A stretch of 64,000 nucleotides of DNA from Lasiosphaeria ovina. Taxonomy: Eukaryota; Ascomycota; Sordariomycetes; Sordariales; Lasiosphaeriaceae. The position numbers and the translations under genes were made by a program. The notes beneath the pieces are model-generated. The model did no database searches. It was not told the origin of the DNA and worked only from the letters and a program-made list of their open reading frames with translations. The stretch lies in NCBI GenBank assembly GCA_033439765.1, contig JAULSN010000005.1:1364001-1428000 (forward strand), read 5' to 3'. This document shows positions 35,004 through 46,162 of the stretch, one piece after another; the first letter of the stretch is position 1, and each line of letters opens with the position of its first letter.

Positions 35004-36411
35004 ATGCAACTGCGCCTGAACCTGCCCGCCCTCGCCAGCATCCAGGGCTCTGGCTGGATCTACGGCGTCGCGGGCTTCGTGTCGTACCTCGTCGTGATCC
35101 GCCTGCTCCGCTACCGCTTCCGCAACAAGCTGCTGCGCAAGCATGCCTACCCCACGCGACGCGCCATGGCGGCCATGACGGTCGAGGAGGCTCACGCCAT
35201 CCACGGCGACCTGTCCTTCTCCGAGTTCCCCCTCGTCTTCTACAACGCCACCTCGTTCGCCCTCTTCAAGACGTACGCCATCCCGACCATCTCCAAGCTG
35301 CTGATGGCCACGGGCCAGCTCTCGCGCCCCGAGAACGTCTCGGCCCGCGCCGCCGACACGGGCGTGTTGGTCGCCGAGTTCACGTATAACGCGCCGGGCT
35401 CCGACCGCAGCGTCGACGCCATGGCTCGTGTCAATTTCCTCCACAGTCGCTACCGCAAGGCCGGCGCCATCCTCGACGACGACATGCTGTACACACTGGC
35501 CCTATTTGCCCTCGAGTCTGGCCGCTGGACCGACCGCTACGAGTGGCGCAAGCTGACCCCCGTCGAGCGCTGCGCGGCAGGCGTCGTCTACCGCTCCCTC
35601 GGCTACGCCCTCGAGACCCCCTTCGACGCCCTCAAGCCCTACATGCTGCAGCCCGGCACTACCGACTACACGGCGGCCGAGGTCGAGGCCGACACCAACG
35701 TCGGCAGCACCATCGACGGCCTCACGTGGCTCGAGGCCCTTGACAAATGGAGCGTCATGTACGAGCGCGAGAAGATGGTCCCCTCGGCGACCAGCCGGGA
35801 CGTCGCCCAGTGCACCATCGGCACGTTCCTGATCCCCGTCCCGCGGTTCCTGCGCCCCTTCGCCACCAACATGATCAGCGCCCTCGTCGACCCCTTGACG
35901 CGCCGCGCCATGATGTACGTGCCCCTAACCCCTAACCCCTAACCCCAAATCCCAATCCCCACCTCCCACCTCCCACTGACACCAACACCACAGGCTCCCC
36001 GACCCGCGCGCATACCACGGCTGGCTGCTGACTACGACCTTCGCCCTGCGCCGCTGGACGATCCGGTACCTCCTCCCGCCGCGCCCAGGCTGGTTACGCA
36101 TATCCTACTTCTCACCGGCCGCCGACCCGCAGACAGGCCGCTTCCACGCGACGTACTACCACGTGGCGCACCCGTGGTACATTGCGCCGTCGTTCTGGGC
36201 GCGCTGGGGCCCCAGCGCGCTGCTGGCGCACGTGACGGGTGGCTACGTGCCCGGCGCGGCCGAGTTCCATCCCGAGGGCTACAAGATTGCGGACGTCGGC
36301 CCAAAGTACCAGCAGGGCAAGGGCGCGGCCGAGATGGAGGCCAACCGCGAGAAGCAGAGGCAGAACTATGCTGGCACGGGGCCCGCGGGGAGGTGTCCGA
36401 TGACGCTTTGA
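35004..36411 (+). CDS. ER-bound oxygenase, mpaB / rubber-oxygenase (DUF2236) family
   Basis: Exons 35004-35914 and 35994-36411 give 442 codons. The GTACGT donor and CACAG acceptor join RRAM(M) to LPDPRAYHGWLL in phase. A membrane segment at residues about 18-34 (WIYGVAGFVSYLVVIRLL) is followed by basic residues, which fits anchoring in the ER membrane with the catalytic part in the cytosol. The family binds haem and oxidatively cleaves carbon-carbon double bonds; in mycophenolic acid synthesis mpaB' acts on a farnesyl chain. No other biosynthetic genes surround it, so this copy need not belong to a cluster. Typical helices with VNFLHSRYRKAG, DDDMLYTLALFALE and WRKLTPVERCA are present. Substrate unknown. 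Confidence 0.85.
35922..35946. repeat. Telomere-like repeat inside an intron
   Basis: Three and a half copies of cccctaa lie just inside the donor of the 79-bp intron of the mpaB-like gene. Filamentous fungi usually have ttaggg telomeres (complement ccctaa), so this is near-telomeric in sequence. Confidence 0.75.
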
Positions 36412-36993
36412 GCGGGGTTTGTGGCCGCTTGACGTGGGTGGCCGCCGGGTGGGTGTTGGCCTTGTGTGTTGGCAACTTTGATAAGGCGATATGGGGCGGA
36501 GTGCATAGGAGAATGGTTGTGGTCAGGGGCGAAAAACAGTGCTTGCCGCTTTGTTCTTGGACGAGGTTATAGATTATATTCGCTACTGGCAGTGGCAGGA
36601 TGGTCATTTGGTATTTTGCGTCGAATTTATGACAAGGACTGGGCCTTGGATGTTCAGTTCTTGAATTGATTTCAATTTGGCCCAATGTAAATAAAGAGTA
36701 ACCTGATGTTGATGTCAGCTAGCAACTGTTCACAGCACCTTCGTTCGCCGTGTTTTATCCTCAAAGAGCGTACCTCTGCGGTATTATCATGACGCTGAGA
36801 ACTACTAACTGCAAAGATTCATGCTAAAATACGTGGATGCTGGCTTCGCTCAAAGTAACATCGCTTGCTGCACAATGCAGGCTGACGTCTCGCTCAACAT
36901 GGTTGCGCGGCTTCCAAAGAATGCCTCGACACACGCTGTCGCCGTCGTTGCTCCTTCTCCCTTTCTCGCCTCCCAGAGCCTCCTCTTGACGCC
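36412..36993. other. Intergenic region between convergent genes
   Basis: About 580 bp holding the 3' ends of the mpaB-like gene and the 2EXR gene. No coding signal. Confidence 0.4.
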
Positions 36994-38088
36994 TCAGACA
37001 AACTGGGAGGCAAGGACCCCACAGCTGATAGAACCGACCCCTTGACGCCGTCTGTGCCTATTTGTCTTACGCATCAGGTAGCTGAGGCGCTTGGTAAGGC
37101 CTCCCGGACCCCTCCACCTCTGAGGCGCTCCGGCGGCCACTTCGTAACCAGCATCCCACATTTTTTCCTTAATGTCGGATCCAGACCGGAACCCGATCTG
37201 GTCTGCGCCCACCTGGACATAGCGAGAGCCGGCGCCATAGAAGACGTGGGTTGGGGGAACTTCTTCCTTCCCCGGTGGTGGCCCCTGGTATTGCGGGTTG
37301 CGCACGAGACGGTTGTCAAAAAACCAGAGATGAAAGGCGGGCGCCGCGACAAGATGTTGGACAAAGACATGCTCGAGAGCGAGTTCAAGTTTATGCCTGG
37401 TCGTGTGCGCCTCGTCCCAGTCCGGGTTGTATACGATGCCGATGTGGCGCCGAGGTGCATTGTTGGGGTCATCGTCGCGCCGCGCCCCGGCCCACCCCAA
37501 GTCCCAGAAATTATACATGTCGAGGCTGTGCCATATCATACCCTAGTCGAATATGGGCGGCAGATATATGATGAAGAGATCCTGGTCTGGGAAGACGGTG
37601 ATGTAGTTGTGCGTGCCGAGCACAGGGCAACATTCCCGATATGTGGCCGTCTCGGGCAGTGCAAGGAGCCATCGTCTTTCCTTGAAAAACATTTTAGCCT
37701 CGTCGCGGGACCAAGTCTTTCGGCGCCTTTCTGGCCTGCGCAGCTCCCTCATGATGGCTCGCCGCGACTCAACGCAGGCTTCCTAGAGGCCGCTGTCGAT
37801 TAAGTAGGCTGACAGGTTGGTTGAATCCCGGGATTCCGGGGATCGGTTTTGCGCAAGCAGGATAAAATCAGGTCTCATCGTCAAGTTTCTCGGTGACCCG
37901 AGGCACGGGTGGCCGGGTATCTCGTTGTAAAGTTCGAAAAAGTGGGCTCCTGGGACGGCTGGACGAACTGCGAGTGCCCAAATCTCGTCCCGGAGCTCTT
38001 TCGGGAGATGAGAGAATGGATGGAATGTTGGTTCCATTGCAATCTTAGGTTGGGCGCCGGGCCAGAAAGGATGGGATACTGCTGCCAT
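36994..38088 (-). pseudogene. 2EXR-domain protein gene with two in-frame TAG codons
   Basis: The frame is constant from 38088 to 36994 but broken by TAG at 37785-37783 and at 37545-37543. The N-terminal 2EXR motif is clear: FHPFSHLPKELRDEIWALA, then RPAVPGAHFFEL. The text before stop 1, SAYLIDSGL, and after it, EACVESRRAIM, joins well if one codon (Trp or Gln) had mutated. Likewise PPIFD and GMIWHSLDMYNFWD join across stop 2. TGG or CAG to TAG are both single transitions. 2EXR proteins are abundant in Pezizomycotina and of unknown role. ATG 38037 may be the original start; the upstream ATG at 38088 lies in a duplicated segment. I infer a nonsense pseudogene; intron removal of the stops is possible but no good splice pairs were seen. 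Confidence 0.75.
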
Positions 38089-38124
38089 TGCAATCTAAGG
38101 TTGGGCGCTGGGCCAGAAAGGATG
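38034..38124. repeat. Direct repeat of about 40 bp at the 2EXR start
   Basis: The segment starting ccattgcaatct(t/a)aggttg occurs at 38034-38073 and again at 38085-38124, differing at two bases. It spans both candidate start codons. Confidence 0.8.
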
Positions 38125-39955
38125 TTTGTTGAACGATTGGCAGAACCCAAAACTCAAGCAAGATGCGGCGGGTCAAGTTTAATTTTCGTCGAGAGGTCAA
38201 CGTCTGGGTGTTCTTGCCAAATTAGACTCGGGGCTTGCAGAATCTCGACCTTGGAGTCGGCAGCTAATCCCGTGCTTGTTCTTTTCTCTCGCTTCGTCGC
38301 ACGCCCACCCCTTCAACTTCAACTGCGCCCGCCCCAGCTGGTTTCATTTAGTTTCCAGACTGTACCTGCCGCAATCAAATGCGCTAATTACCGCAGGTCG
38401 ACACCCAGGTAAGTGCCTTCCTTCCCTAATCATACCCTGGTCTCTAGAAAAGAGTGCAAGCACGACTCCGTGTTCACCATGGTTAGCAGCCACGTACGCG
38501 TTGTATGGGCTTGTACCTCTCACCTCCATCGGCGAATCAATCGCGGACATGATGTTTCCAACTATCTATGCAGACGTAACGTCCCAACAAAACACCCTCC
38601 TCAGCGACACAGGCACGTAAATTAGTCATCGACCCACCCACTCCTCGGGCGACATGACCAGTCCATAAAGGTTTGTTCCGCCCATTTGGTTCACTCGAAA
38701 CGCTCTTTGCTGGTAGTTTGCCCTCAGCCGTTCACACAGGAAGTGAGTTTGTCTTGAGTAACTACCAACTGCCAAGACTCTGCCAATACATGCATCTAGA
38801 TAGGTGCGTACTTTTTCTTCTTGGGCTTTGGGCTGACCGCGCGGGGTGGTGCAATTGGCTTGTCCTTTGAGTGAGCAATTCGCTTCTGTGCGTTGACGTC
38901 CTTCTTTGGCTTGGGCTCTGTTGCTTTCTGCTCTGTCGGGTTATTGAGAAGTGCTTGGTAGAGGGCTGAGCCTTCTCATCTGTCCCGTGAAACAACTCGT
39001 CGGGTTATTTTGGATGACTTCTGCATGACAGCAAGCGGCAAGGTGAGGTCCTGACATGACGCAAATGACGTCGTTCGGTTGGGATAGTCAAGGCTCGCGC
39101 CGTATCGTGCGAGGAATCTGGTGCTATCAGGTCAGGAGACGAAATTATTGTCAGCTGTTGCGAATCACGGGCCACTGTTGTTTCCCATATCCTGTCACTT
39201 ACGCACTTTTCTCGTAAATGACCTAATTCAATGTTGATATTTCCTATTCCTCTTAATATCTACGTCGACTGATGATATCCGAACGAAGCCATGGGCCTAG
39301 TTATGTACTTGTCTTCCCTAACGTGAAAATGACCGAAAGTAGTTCGAATCTCTCATTCATGCAGGTTGAAAGTGTTCATTTCATCTGGTATTTTGTTGGG
39401 GTTTGATCAAAAATATATTTAGTTAACCTTTCTTCTAACTTAAATTTCTCCTTTAGTTTCGCTAGCACGTTTCTTTCTGTTGTCAACTCAAGGCCGCTTG
39501 CCTGAGGGCTAAATTACCGCCAAGTGAGAGATGCGCTTCCGAAACCTTGACGATTAGTATAACTAGGTAGGTAGGTTCACCTCGCAAGAAACTCGACCCA
39601 TATTAACAGATGTCGCTGGCTCTTAGATATGTGGACCTCCAGGCTATGGCAAGTGCGAAGGGAGTACCCAACACCCCTCGTATTACAGGGATTCAGGTTC
39701 GTTGGATGCAATAAGCACCCAGCCATCAAAATCCCGTATCCGACGATTTGAAGCGAGACAACTCCCTGACCTGGTCGTGACAAGCACCTTGGCGGGAGAT
39801 CCTCCCCTTTTCACCAAAAACAGCAACCAACCCACTAACAACCAACCCACCAACAACCAACCCAGTCCCGCCACACAAGTACCCCCCCGTTCCCATCTCC
39901 ACGCAAGGAGGAGTTCACATTCGCGGCTACCAAACCCCCAACCAGACATACCAAG
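38089..39955. other. Intergenic region, partly AT-rich
   Basis: About 1.9 kb. From 39.2 to 39.56 kb it is AT-rich. The only protein-like stretch is the Lys-rich fragment at 38796-38975. Just before the next locus, at about 39830-39860, the phrase accaacccac is repeated several times. Confidence 0.4.
38796..38975 (-). pseudogene. Lys/Pro-rich protein fragment of unknown family
   Basis: A frame of 59 codons reads EGSALYQALLNNPTEQK, then EPKPKKDVNAQKRIAHSKDK, and ends SPKPKKKKYAPI before TAG. The codon use and composition look like a real C-terminal tail, but no start codon or upstream exon is visible. It may be the last exon of a lost gene. I do not recognise it. Confidence 0.25.
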
Positions 39956-41549
39956 ATGACCATCACCCGCCAGCTCGAAGCGCTGGGACCCACGATCGAA
40001 GAGATCTGCGCCATCAGCGGCCTGCCGGGGGTATCCATCGGCGTCTCCCACTATGGCTCGGCCATCCACACATCGAGCCACGGCGTGCGACGTGGCGCAC
40101 AGCCTCCTAAGCGGCGCCGACACCATCTACCGCCTCGGGCCACTAACCAAAGGCTTCACGACCTGCCGCGCTCGGGATGCTCGTCGACGAAGGCAAGCTG
40201 GCGTGGACGACGCCCATCAAAATCATCCTGCCCGACTTCCAGCCCGCCGACGTGCGGAGCCACTGCACGGGGAACTCGAGCGCGCCGACGCGCTGTGGGC
40301 GCAGGCCGCCAACAACATCCTCGTCGGCGCGGACCAGGCCATGGCGATCGCTGCCCAGCTACGCGCCGTCACGCCGTTCCACGGGGCGTTCCGCTACAAC
40401 AACTGGGGGTACGAGGTTGCGGGGCGGCTCGTCGAGGCAGTAAGCAGTCAAACGTACGCGGCGTTCCTGGCCGAGCGCATCTTCGGTCCGCTGGGAATGG
40501 CGCGCACGAGCAACGATGTCGCCGACACGGCGGGCCGCGACGGTAATGTCGCGCGCGGGTACATGTGTCTTGACGATGGCACGCCGTGCGCCGCCCCGCG
40601 GCCGCGCTTCGCGCAGGGCACGGCCATGAACGCCGGCGAGAGGGATCCAGAGCAGCGTGCGTGATTTGCTGCAGTAATATGTCGGCCTCGCGGCAGCGCT
40701 CAACAACCAGAACGCAACGGGCAGGACCGCAACGCCCGGCTCGCCGCTGAAGCAGCTCGTGGCCATCGCCAGCGGCAGTATCAGCACGGCGGCCAGCCTG
40801 CGCGATCAGAGCTAGGCTAGGGTGGGCGCAGCTGCCGTGGCGGCTGGGGGCGACGACGCGCAACCCGGCGGCGACGGTCCCGGTGGTCGGCGACGCGGCG
40901 CGGTTGCGGCTGGCGCTGTACCACGGCGGCATGGTGGTGGGGTTCTCGAGCGCCGTGTACGTGTTCCCGGAGACGGAGACGGCGGTGGTGGTGCTGACCA
41001 CCGGCGTGGGGCTCAACGACGGGCCGGCGTGGATAGGGCACCTGCTGATGCAGACGGTGTTTGACGACGTGATCAAGCACGGCTACGTGGCGCTTGCGCG
41101 AGCGTTGGTAGTGACGGGCTGGGCGCGTACGAGCGGATTGAGAGGGAGTTGAGGGCTGAGGTGTTGGTTGCGAGGGGAGAGAGGCAGCTGCCAGTGCGCC
41201 GAAAGAGCTCGGCGCGTATGTAGGCAGGTATTACGCCGAGGCCAGGACGTTCTTTATTGATGTTTCCGTCAAGGGAGACGGCGAGCTGTGGATGAACTTC
41301 CAGGGGAACGAGGACGAGGACTACCGCATCAAGCACCACGTCGGCGACGACTTCAGCTGGCACATGCCGCGCAACGAGCGGGGAAGGCGGGGAAGGTACC
41401 CCGTCGAGTACATGGAGTTCTGGAAGATCAGGCTCGACTACGGAGGCGGCGACACGGCTCGGAGGATATTCTGGGTCATTGAGCCGGACTTGCCGGGCGA
41501 GGGGATGGAACTCACAAAGGAGCCGGTTGTTGGGCAGACGGAGCTGTAA
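39956..41549 (+). pseudogene. Beta-lactamase-fold serine hydrolase gene, heavily broken
   Basis: The order of the class C beta-lactamase / penicillin-binding-like family is intact, but the frame changes repeatedly. The N-terminus EEICAISGLPGVSIGVSHYG is in frame 2, DTIYRLGPLTKGFTT in frame 3, MLVDEGKLAWTTPIKIILPD in frame 1, ADQAMAIAAQLRAV...FRYNNWGYEVAGRLVEAV in frame 3, then a frame with internal TAA and TAG, then LALYHGGMVVGFSSAVYVFP in frame 2. The C-terminal domain GAYVGRYYAEARTFFIDV ends at 41549. The nucleophile position of the SxxK motif is Pro in LGPLTKG, so catalysis would fail even in a repaired frame. A segment before ADALWAQAANN also appears deleted. It is convergent with SDA1. 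Confidence 0.85.
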
Positions 41550-41714
41550 ATCAGTGCAAGGAAGTAGTCACAGACAGACAAGGAATAGGATTACGCACAC
41601 GATACAAACGGAATGGGTCAACACGGAATGGACACTGCAGAATTGAACTTTGAACACAAGACTGTTGTGCCATTGATGCTCGAACAGAGAATAAAACCAG
41701 GAATACGAACACTC

Positions 41715-44226
41715 TCATGGCGGCGCGTCGTTTCTTCTCCTGCCACCGTTCTTGCTCCTGGCCACGTGTTGCCTGAGCGCTTTGGTCGTGTCTGTCAAAC
41801 TCCTCTTGGTCTTCGCTCTGGCCTTGCCGACCGTCATGAGGAAGTTCTTCTTGCGCGCCTTCTCCTTGTTGGTGCTGCTCTTGCCCTCGGCCTCCTTCTT
41901 GGACTTGCGGATGGCCTGCGTCGACTTGTGCTCGTCGCGGCCCGGCTTGCCGTCCTTGGCGAGCGCAACCCGCTCCTCCTTGGTCGACTTCTTGCCCAGC
42001 GTCGCCGGGAGCTCAATGTCCTCGGCCGTCACGCCCTCGTCAATGTGGCGGTCAATGAGCTCCTTCTTGCGCTTGGAGCGGTTGCCCAGCGCTTGGTCAA
42101 CCCTGGCCTCTCGCCGCAGCTCCTGGAGCTTAAGCAGATCGGCCGGCGTCAGGATGGACGTCATGGCGAGCGTCGAGATGCGGTTGGCTTCAGCAACCAC
42201 GTTCTCCTTGTCTCCATCCACGAGCTGCGGTGCCTTAGAACCCGTCTTCTGCCGCTTCTTGGCAGGTACATCGTCCTCCCCGTCGCTCTCGACGTCAATC
42301 CAGCCCCCTGAAGACTCGCTGTCGGTGGAACCGACCTCCCACTCGTCCGAGTGGAAGCCGTCGTCATCCTCGTCGTCTAGCTTCTTCTCCCCTTCATCTC
42401 CCTCGGGCAGGCCCTCTTGCTCGGCAAGCTTCTTGGCCTTCTGCTCCTCCTTGTACTGCTCCAGGAGCTCAATGCCTTCAATGCCTCCCACGTCCTCCTC
42501 GCCAAACTTGCGTTGCCTAGTCTCGCCCGAGCGAAGACCCATGGTGGCCTCCTTACCGCGGTACTTCTTCTGGAGCAGTTCGGGGTACACCTCACGGTAG
42601 AGCGACTGCAGGCCCTTGGCGGCCATGACAACGCCCTTGTCTTTACTCCGCTGGTAGAGAACCAGGTCCTGAAGCAGCGTCTCGGTCATGCAGAGCGGCT
42701 GGCGGATGGCAATCTCGCGGATCGAGTTGATGCCGGCAGCCGCAACCTCGGAAGCCGACGCTTCCGAGACAAACTCGTTGGCAATCTTGACTACCAGCGG
42801 CTCAATGGCATCTGGAGGCACGAGATCGTGCGTCGCCTGGGCAAGCGAGGCAAGGAACGACGTGACTTGGGCTTGCTTGGGCGTCAGGAAGCGAACGAAC
42901 CAAGAGTACAGGGAGATGATGGTCAGTTTGTGCAGGCCGACCAGACGGGTTACAAGCTGCAAAATCAGCAGCTTGTTATCGAGGCTGAACTTGTTCTTTG
43001 TGTTCTGCAGGTGCTTCTGGAACAGCTGCTCGGCAAACCCCTGGGGGTCGTGAAGCAGATGCAGGGCTGAGAAGTTCAACGGATGCGGTGCACTCTTTTT
43101 GCGATCTTGTCTGTTTGCATTGTTAGCAATGGCCTAGCCCCCCAATACTGCGCCCGTGCATCGTAAGCCTGTGTGAGGCGACGTACTTTTTAACTTTGTC
43201 GATGGCCTTCTCGTATGCCTTTTGGCGCTTCTTTGACTTCTTGTTGATACCGGATTGATGCTTGACCCGTTTAAGATCGACCTCGTCGTCGCTGGACTCG
43301 TCTTCGAATTCCTCTCGCGACTTGTCTCCGCCTAGGAAGAATTTGACACCGCCCACAACCACCTTCTCGTTGTCACTCAGGCAAGCCTCCTTCATGACGT
43401 CGCAGGGTTTCGCATCCGACCAGACCTGGCGGCGCCAGAGCTCGCGCGTGATGCGCGTGGCCCACATGCCCTTTGTGGAAGTGCGATCCGACGTTACCAG
43501 GTTGTGCAGCACGGTCTGTATCGTCCGGTTGAGGCGGTGATTTGTCGACTTGGAGTTGGACTCCCGGAGGTCGCTGATGATCTTGGTGTACAAGAGGGAT
43601 CGCAGCGTCTTGCTGGGAGTCTATTTCAGCGCATGTTAGCGATCCGCCTCCCTAATTGGACGCAAAGAAGCGCATACCGAGATGAGGATGGGGAAAAGCG
43701 TGGTGAGCAGACTGGTCGAGTCGATCACATCCTTTCTGCGGAGCAGCACGAGACTGCCCACCACCTTCTCCCTCAGTTCCGGGTGCAGAATAGCATGGTG
43801 CTGGTTCAACAGCTCCTTGAGGTGGTCGGGGTAGGCGCCGGTGAGGTCGGGGTAGAGGTCGGCGACGTGGGCGATCAGGTCGACGAGGTCGTGGAACTTC
43901 TTGAGGTCGTCGGTCGAGGCCGTCGAAGGAGACGAAATGAAGATTTGCCGTTGTGCATCGTAGGCAAGCCACTATTCTCGCAAGAGTCAGTCTCTTGCGC
44001 CAGTCTCGCCAGTCTCGCCCGACGTGCGCCAGAGGACGGCTTTGCTGACCTGGTCGTAAAACTCTTGGGCATATGATCTGCGCGCGACATTGCTGTTAGC
44101 CTTCGTCCCCGGCGAGGTTGGGGCATTGGACGGCAAGGCTCACTTGGGGTCTCTCCTAATCTTGTATTGGAGGTTGACCAGGTCTGCATCGACCTTTTCG
44201 AGCGCGGCGAGCTTGCGTTTGCCCAT
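41715..44226 (-). CDS. SDA1: SDA1, 60S ribosomal subunit biogenesis and export factor
   Basis: Exons 44226-44144, 44077-44050, 43971-43678, 43620-43187 and 43110-41715 give 744 codons, close to the family size (yeast Sda1 is about 770). SDA1 is a nucleolar/nuclear HEAT-like protein needed for late pre-60S maturation and export, and for actin organisation and G1 passage in yeast. Diagnostic segments are KRKLAALEKVDADLVNLQYK, DPKSYAQEFYDQ across introns 1-2, STKGMWATRITRELWRR, and HPLNFSALHLLHDPQGFAEQ. A highly acidic stretch (DDEDDDGFHSDEWEVGS) and Lys/Arg-rich C-terminus (KSKKEAEGKSSTNKEKARKK) fit nucleolar proteins. Introns are 57-78 bp with consensus ends. Intact and almost certainly essential. 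Confidence 0.96.
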
Positions 44227-45476
44227 CTTGTCGTCTTTCTGTCGATTGCTGGTCGGATTGGGGCTTTGGGACTCGCTTCGCTGGTGATTTTTTCATCCAC
44301 CACAATCCTTATCGCTTATCGGGCTTTTTAGCGGGGCCCCATCGTTTGGTGGGGCAGACGTTGACGAGTCTTGGCATTTCCAGCTGAACCCTGCAGCTTC
44401 CGTCCGCCCACCCACGACCAACTGGACTGGACGGACAGCATCCTCATTTCTACGGACTTCAGCAGACAGAAATCCACGAGAACCACGCCAATTGGTGAGA
44501 TGACTGCCCGCACAAACGCTGCTCCTGTTCTCTCTTTCATTTCTTATGGGAACCTTGCCAATTAGATACATATTTTCGTGTCCGTGGCGGTTTGCACGCA
44601 CAAAGATCAACTGAAATCCAAAAAGGAGGAGGCAGGCATTCCTTCAGTCGTTGACTTCTCTCCGTCGTCACTTATTACTCAGTCACAAGCAACGTTTCAA
44701 TTTCGTATTGAGATTCCGCTCCACGCCGGCTAGTATCAGATTACACCATTGTTCTATTTTATCTTTCCATTTCTTTCAGTGCCCCGGCGGTTCATGTCCT
44801 CGACTTTTCGACCGTAATTTATATGATTTTGCCACGACCTTTGGGCATGCGGAATCTTAGCTATGCCGAAGTTCCTGATCCGACTTGTTCACCAAGGCCG
44901 AGCATTGCAGAGAGTCTGGCAGTGCTTCATCGCGCTGATGCAAGCTATTTCTCTAAGCTCAGAGCTACCAATGTCAAGCCACAACAGTTAGCACTAGAGA
45001 GAACAATCTCGCGGCTGCATTGTCCGGGGGAGCGCCGTCGAGTCCATGGCCTAAGATTTTCAGCCACACCTGTTGCAGTTGGCTGTTCCGCCAGCCGCCT
45101 GCAAGATGACACGCCCTGCATACCGAGGCCATGGTCTCCTGGCCCCTGGGAGTTACTTAGTGGTTGGCGTCTCGACAAGCACGGAACTGGCACTCAAGGT
45201 TTTACCGTGCCTTGTTCGATGTCAGGGCCCGGGAAAGAGACTCGTCATCTTCGAGAGGCTGAGCCAGGAATATCCAGCCTGCAATCGTCCTTGGAGCAGC
45301 CATTGCCCTCCGGCAAATATGTCCTAGAAATAAGAACCTGAGTGTTGCCCTGTCTAAATCAGCTTTCCTAACACCAAGCCACATCTTTCTGAGCCACTAA
45401 TCATTGTCTGGTCTGTTCACATCTATCTTCCAGAGCCGGCTCAACCAGGCACCTACCACGCCTAGCCATAGGAACA
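44227..45476. other. Intergenic region
   Basis: About 1.25 kb between the SDA1 start and the secreted-protein pseudogene. It should hold the SDA1 promoter. A plus frame from about 44823 to 45341 is open for about 170 codons but shows no domain or codon signal, so I did not call it. Confidence 0.4.
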
Positions 45477-46015
45477 ATGCACCTCTCACTACCCCTTCCA
45501 CTCACCACTTTCCTCGCCACCACCGCCGTCTCCGCGGCCCCCACAACAGACCCTCTCTACTCCTCCCGAGACGCACAATTCAACCCCAAGCGCATTTGAG
45601 GCGGCGTGCAATACCCAGCTCTGCGCACCAGCCCGTCCCAGGGGATCCCCTTCTCCGTCGCCCTGTCCAGCAGCTCATCCTCGTCGTCATCGCCGAGCCC
45701 AGTAGAGATTGGCTTCACAATCCCATCCGACGCCGTCGGGCCATGCTCGCTGAGCTCAATCTCCCGGCGGGCGTCGCGCAGGTCAGCGGCAGCGCGCAGG
45801 TCAACGTGGTTGCGCGGGACGGGCCGCCGCCGGGTTCGCTCGTCGGCACCACCACGTTCGCCGACGGCGCCGTCGCCACCATCAACAGCTTCGCCTGCCG
45901 CCCGCAGATGTGCTTTTCGCTTGAGATTGCGCAGGACGACGGGAGTGGTGCTGCAGCTGCGGTGCAGTTTGTCGAGATGCAGGGCGCTGGGTTGACTATG
46001 ACTTATGATTGCTGA
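45477..46015 (+). pseudogene. Small secreted protein gene with a stop and a frameshift
   Basis: From ATG 45477 the protein starts MHLSLPLPLTTFLATTAVSA, a clear signal peptide, then PTTDPLYSSRDAQFNPKRI and an in-frame TGA at 45597. The same frame continues GGVQYPALRTSPSQGIPFSV to IPSDAVGPC. Near 45745 one base is missing, and the second half, LNLPAGVAQVSGSAQVNVVA to MQGAGLTMTYDC, lies in frame 2 up to the stop at 46015. Repairing both lesions would give a protein of about 178 residues with four or five Cys. CGA to TGA is one transition. The family is unknown; an effector-like secreted protein is possible. Confidence 0.6.
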
Positions 46016-46162
46016 AACTTTAGAGGCCTGGGTGTTCGACTTGGGCGTATGCATGTACATCTGTTTGTTATTTTTACATATTGAGTAGATAAATATTTAG
46101 GGGTTGACAGATTCAAAGACCATATTCACCGACGTACTCTTCCCACATACGACACGTCTCCC

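Noticed and set aside
44823..45341. Open frame of about 170 codons, plus strand
   Set aside because: No domain, no signal peptide, no splice support, and other frames are equally open; treated as chance.
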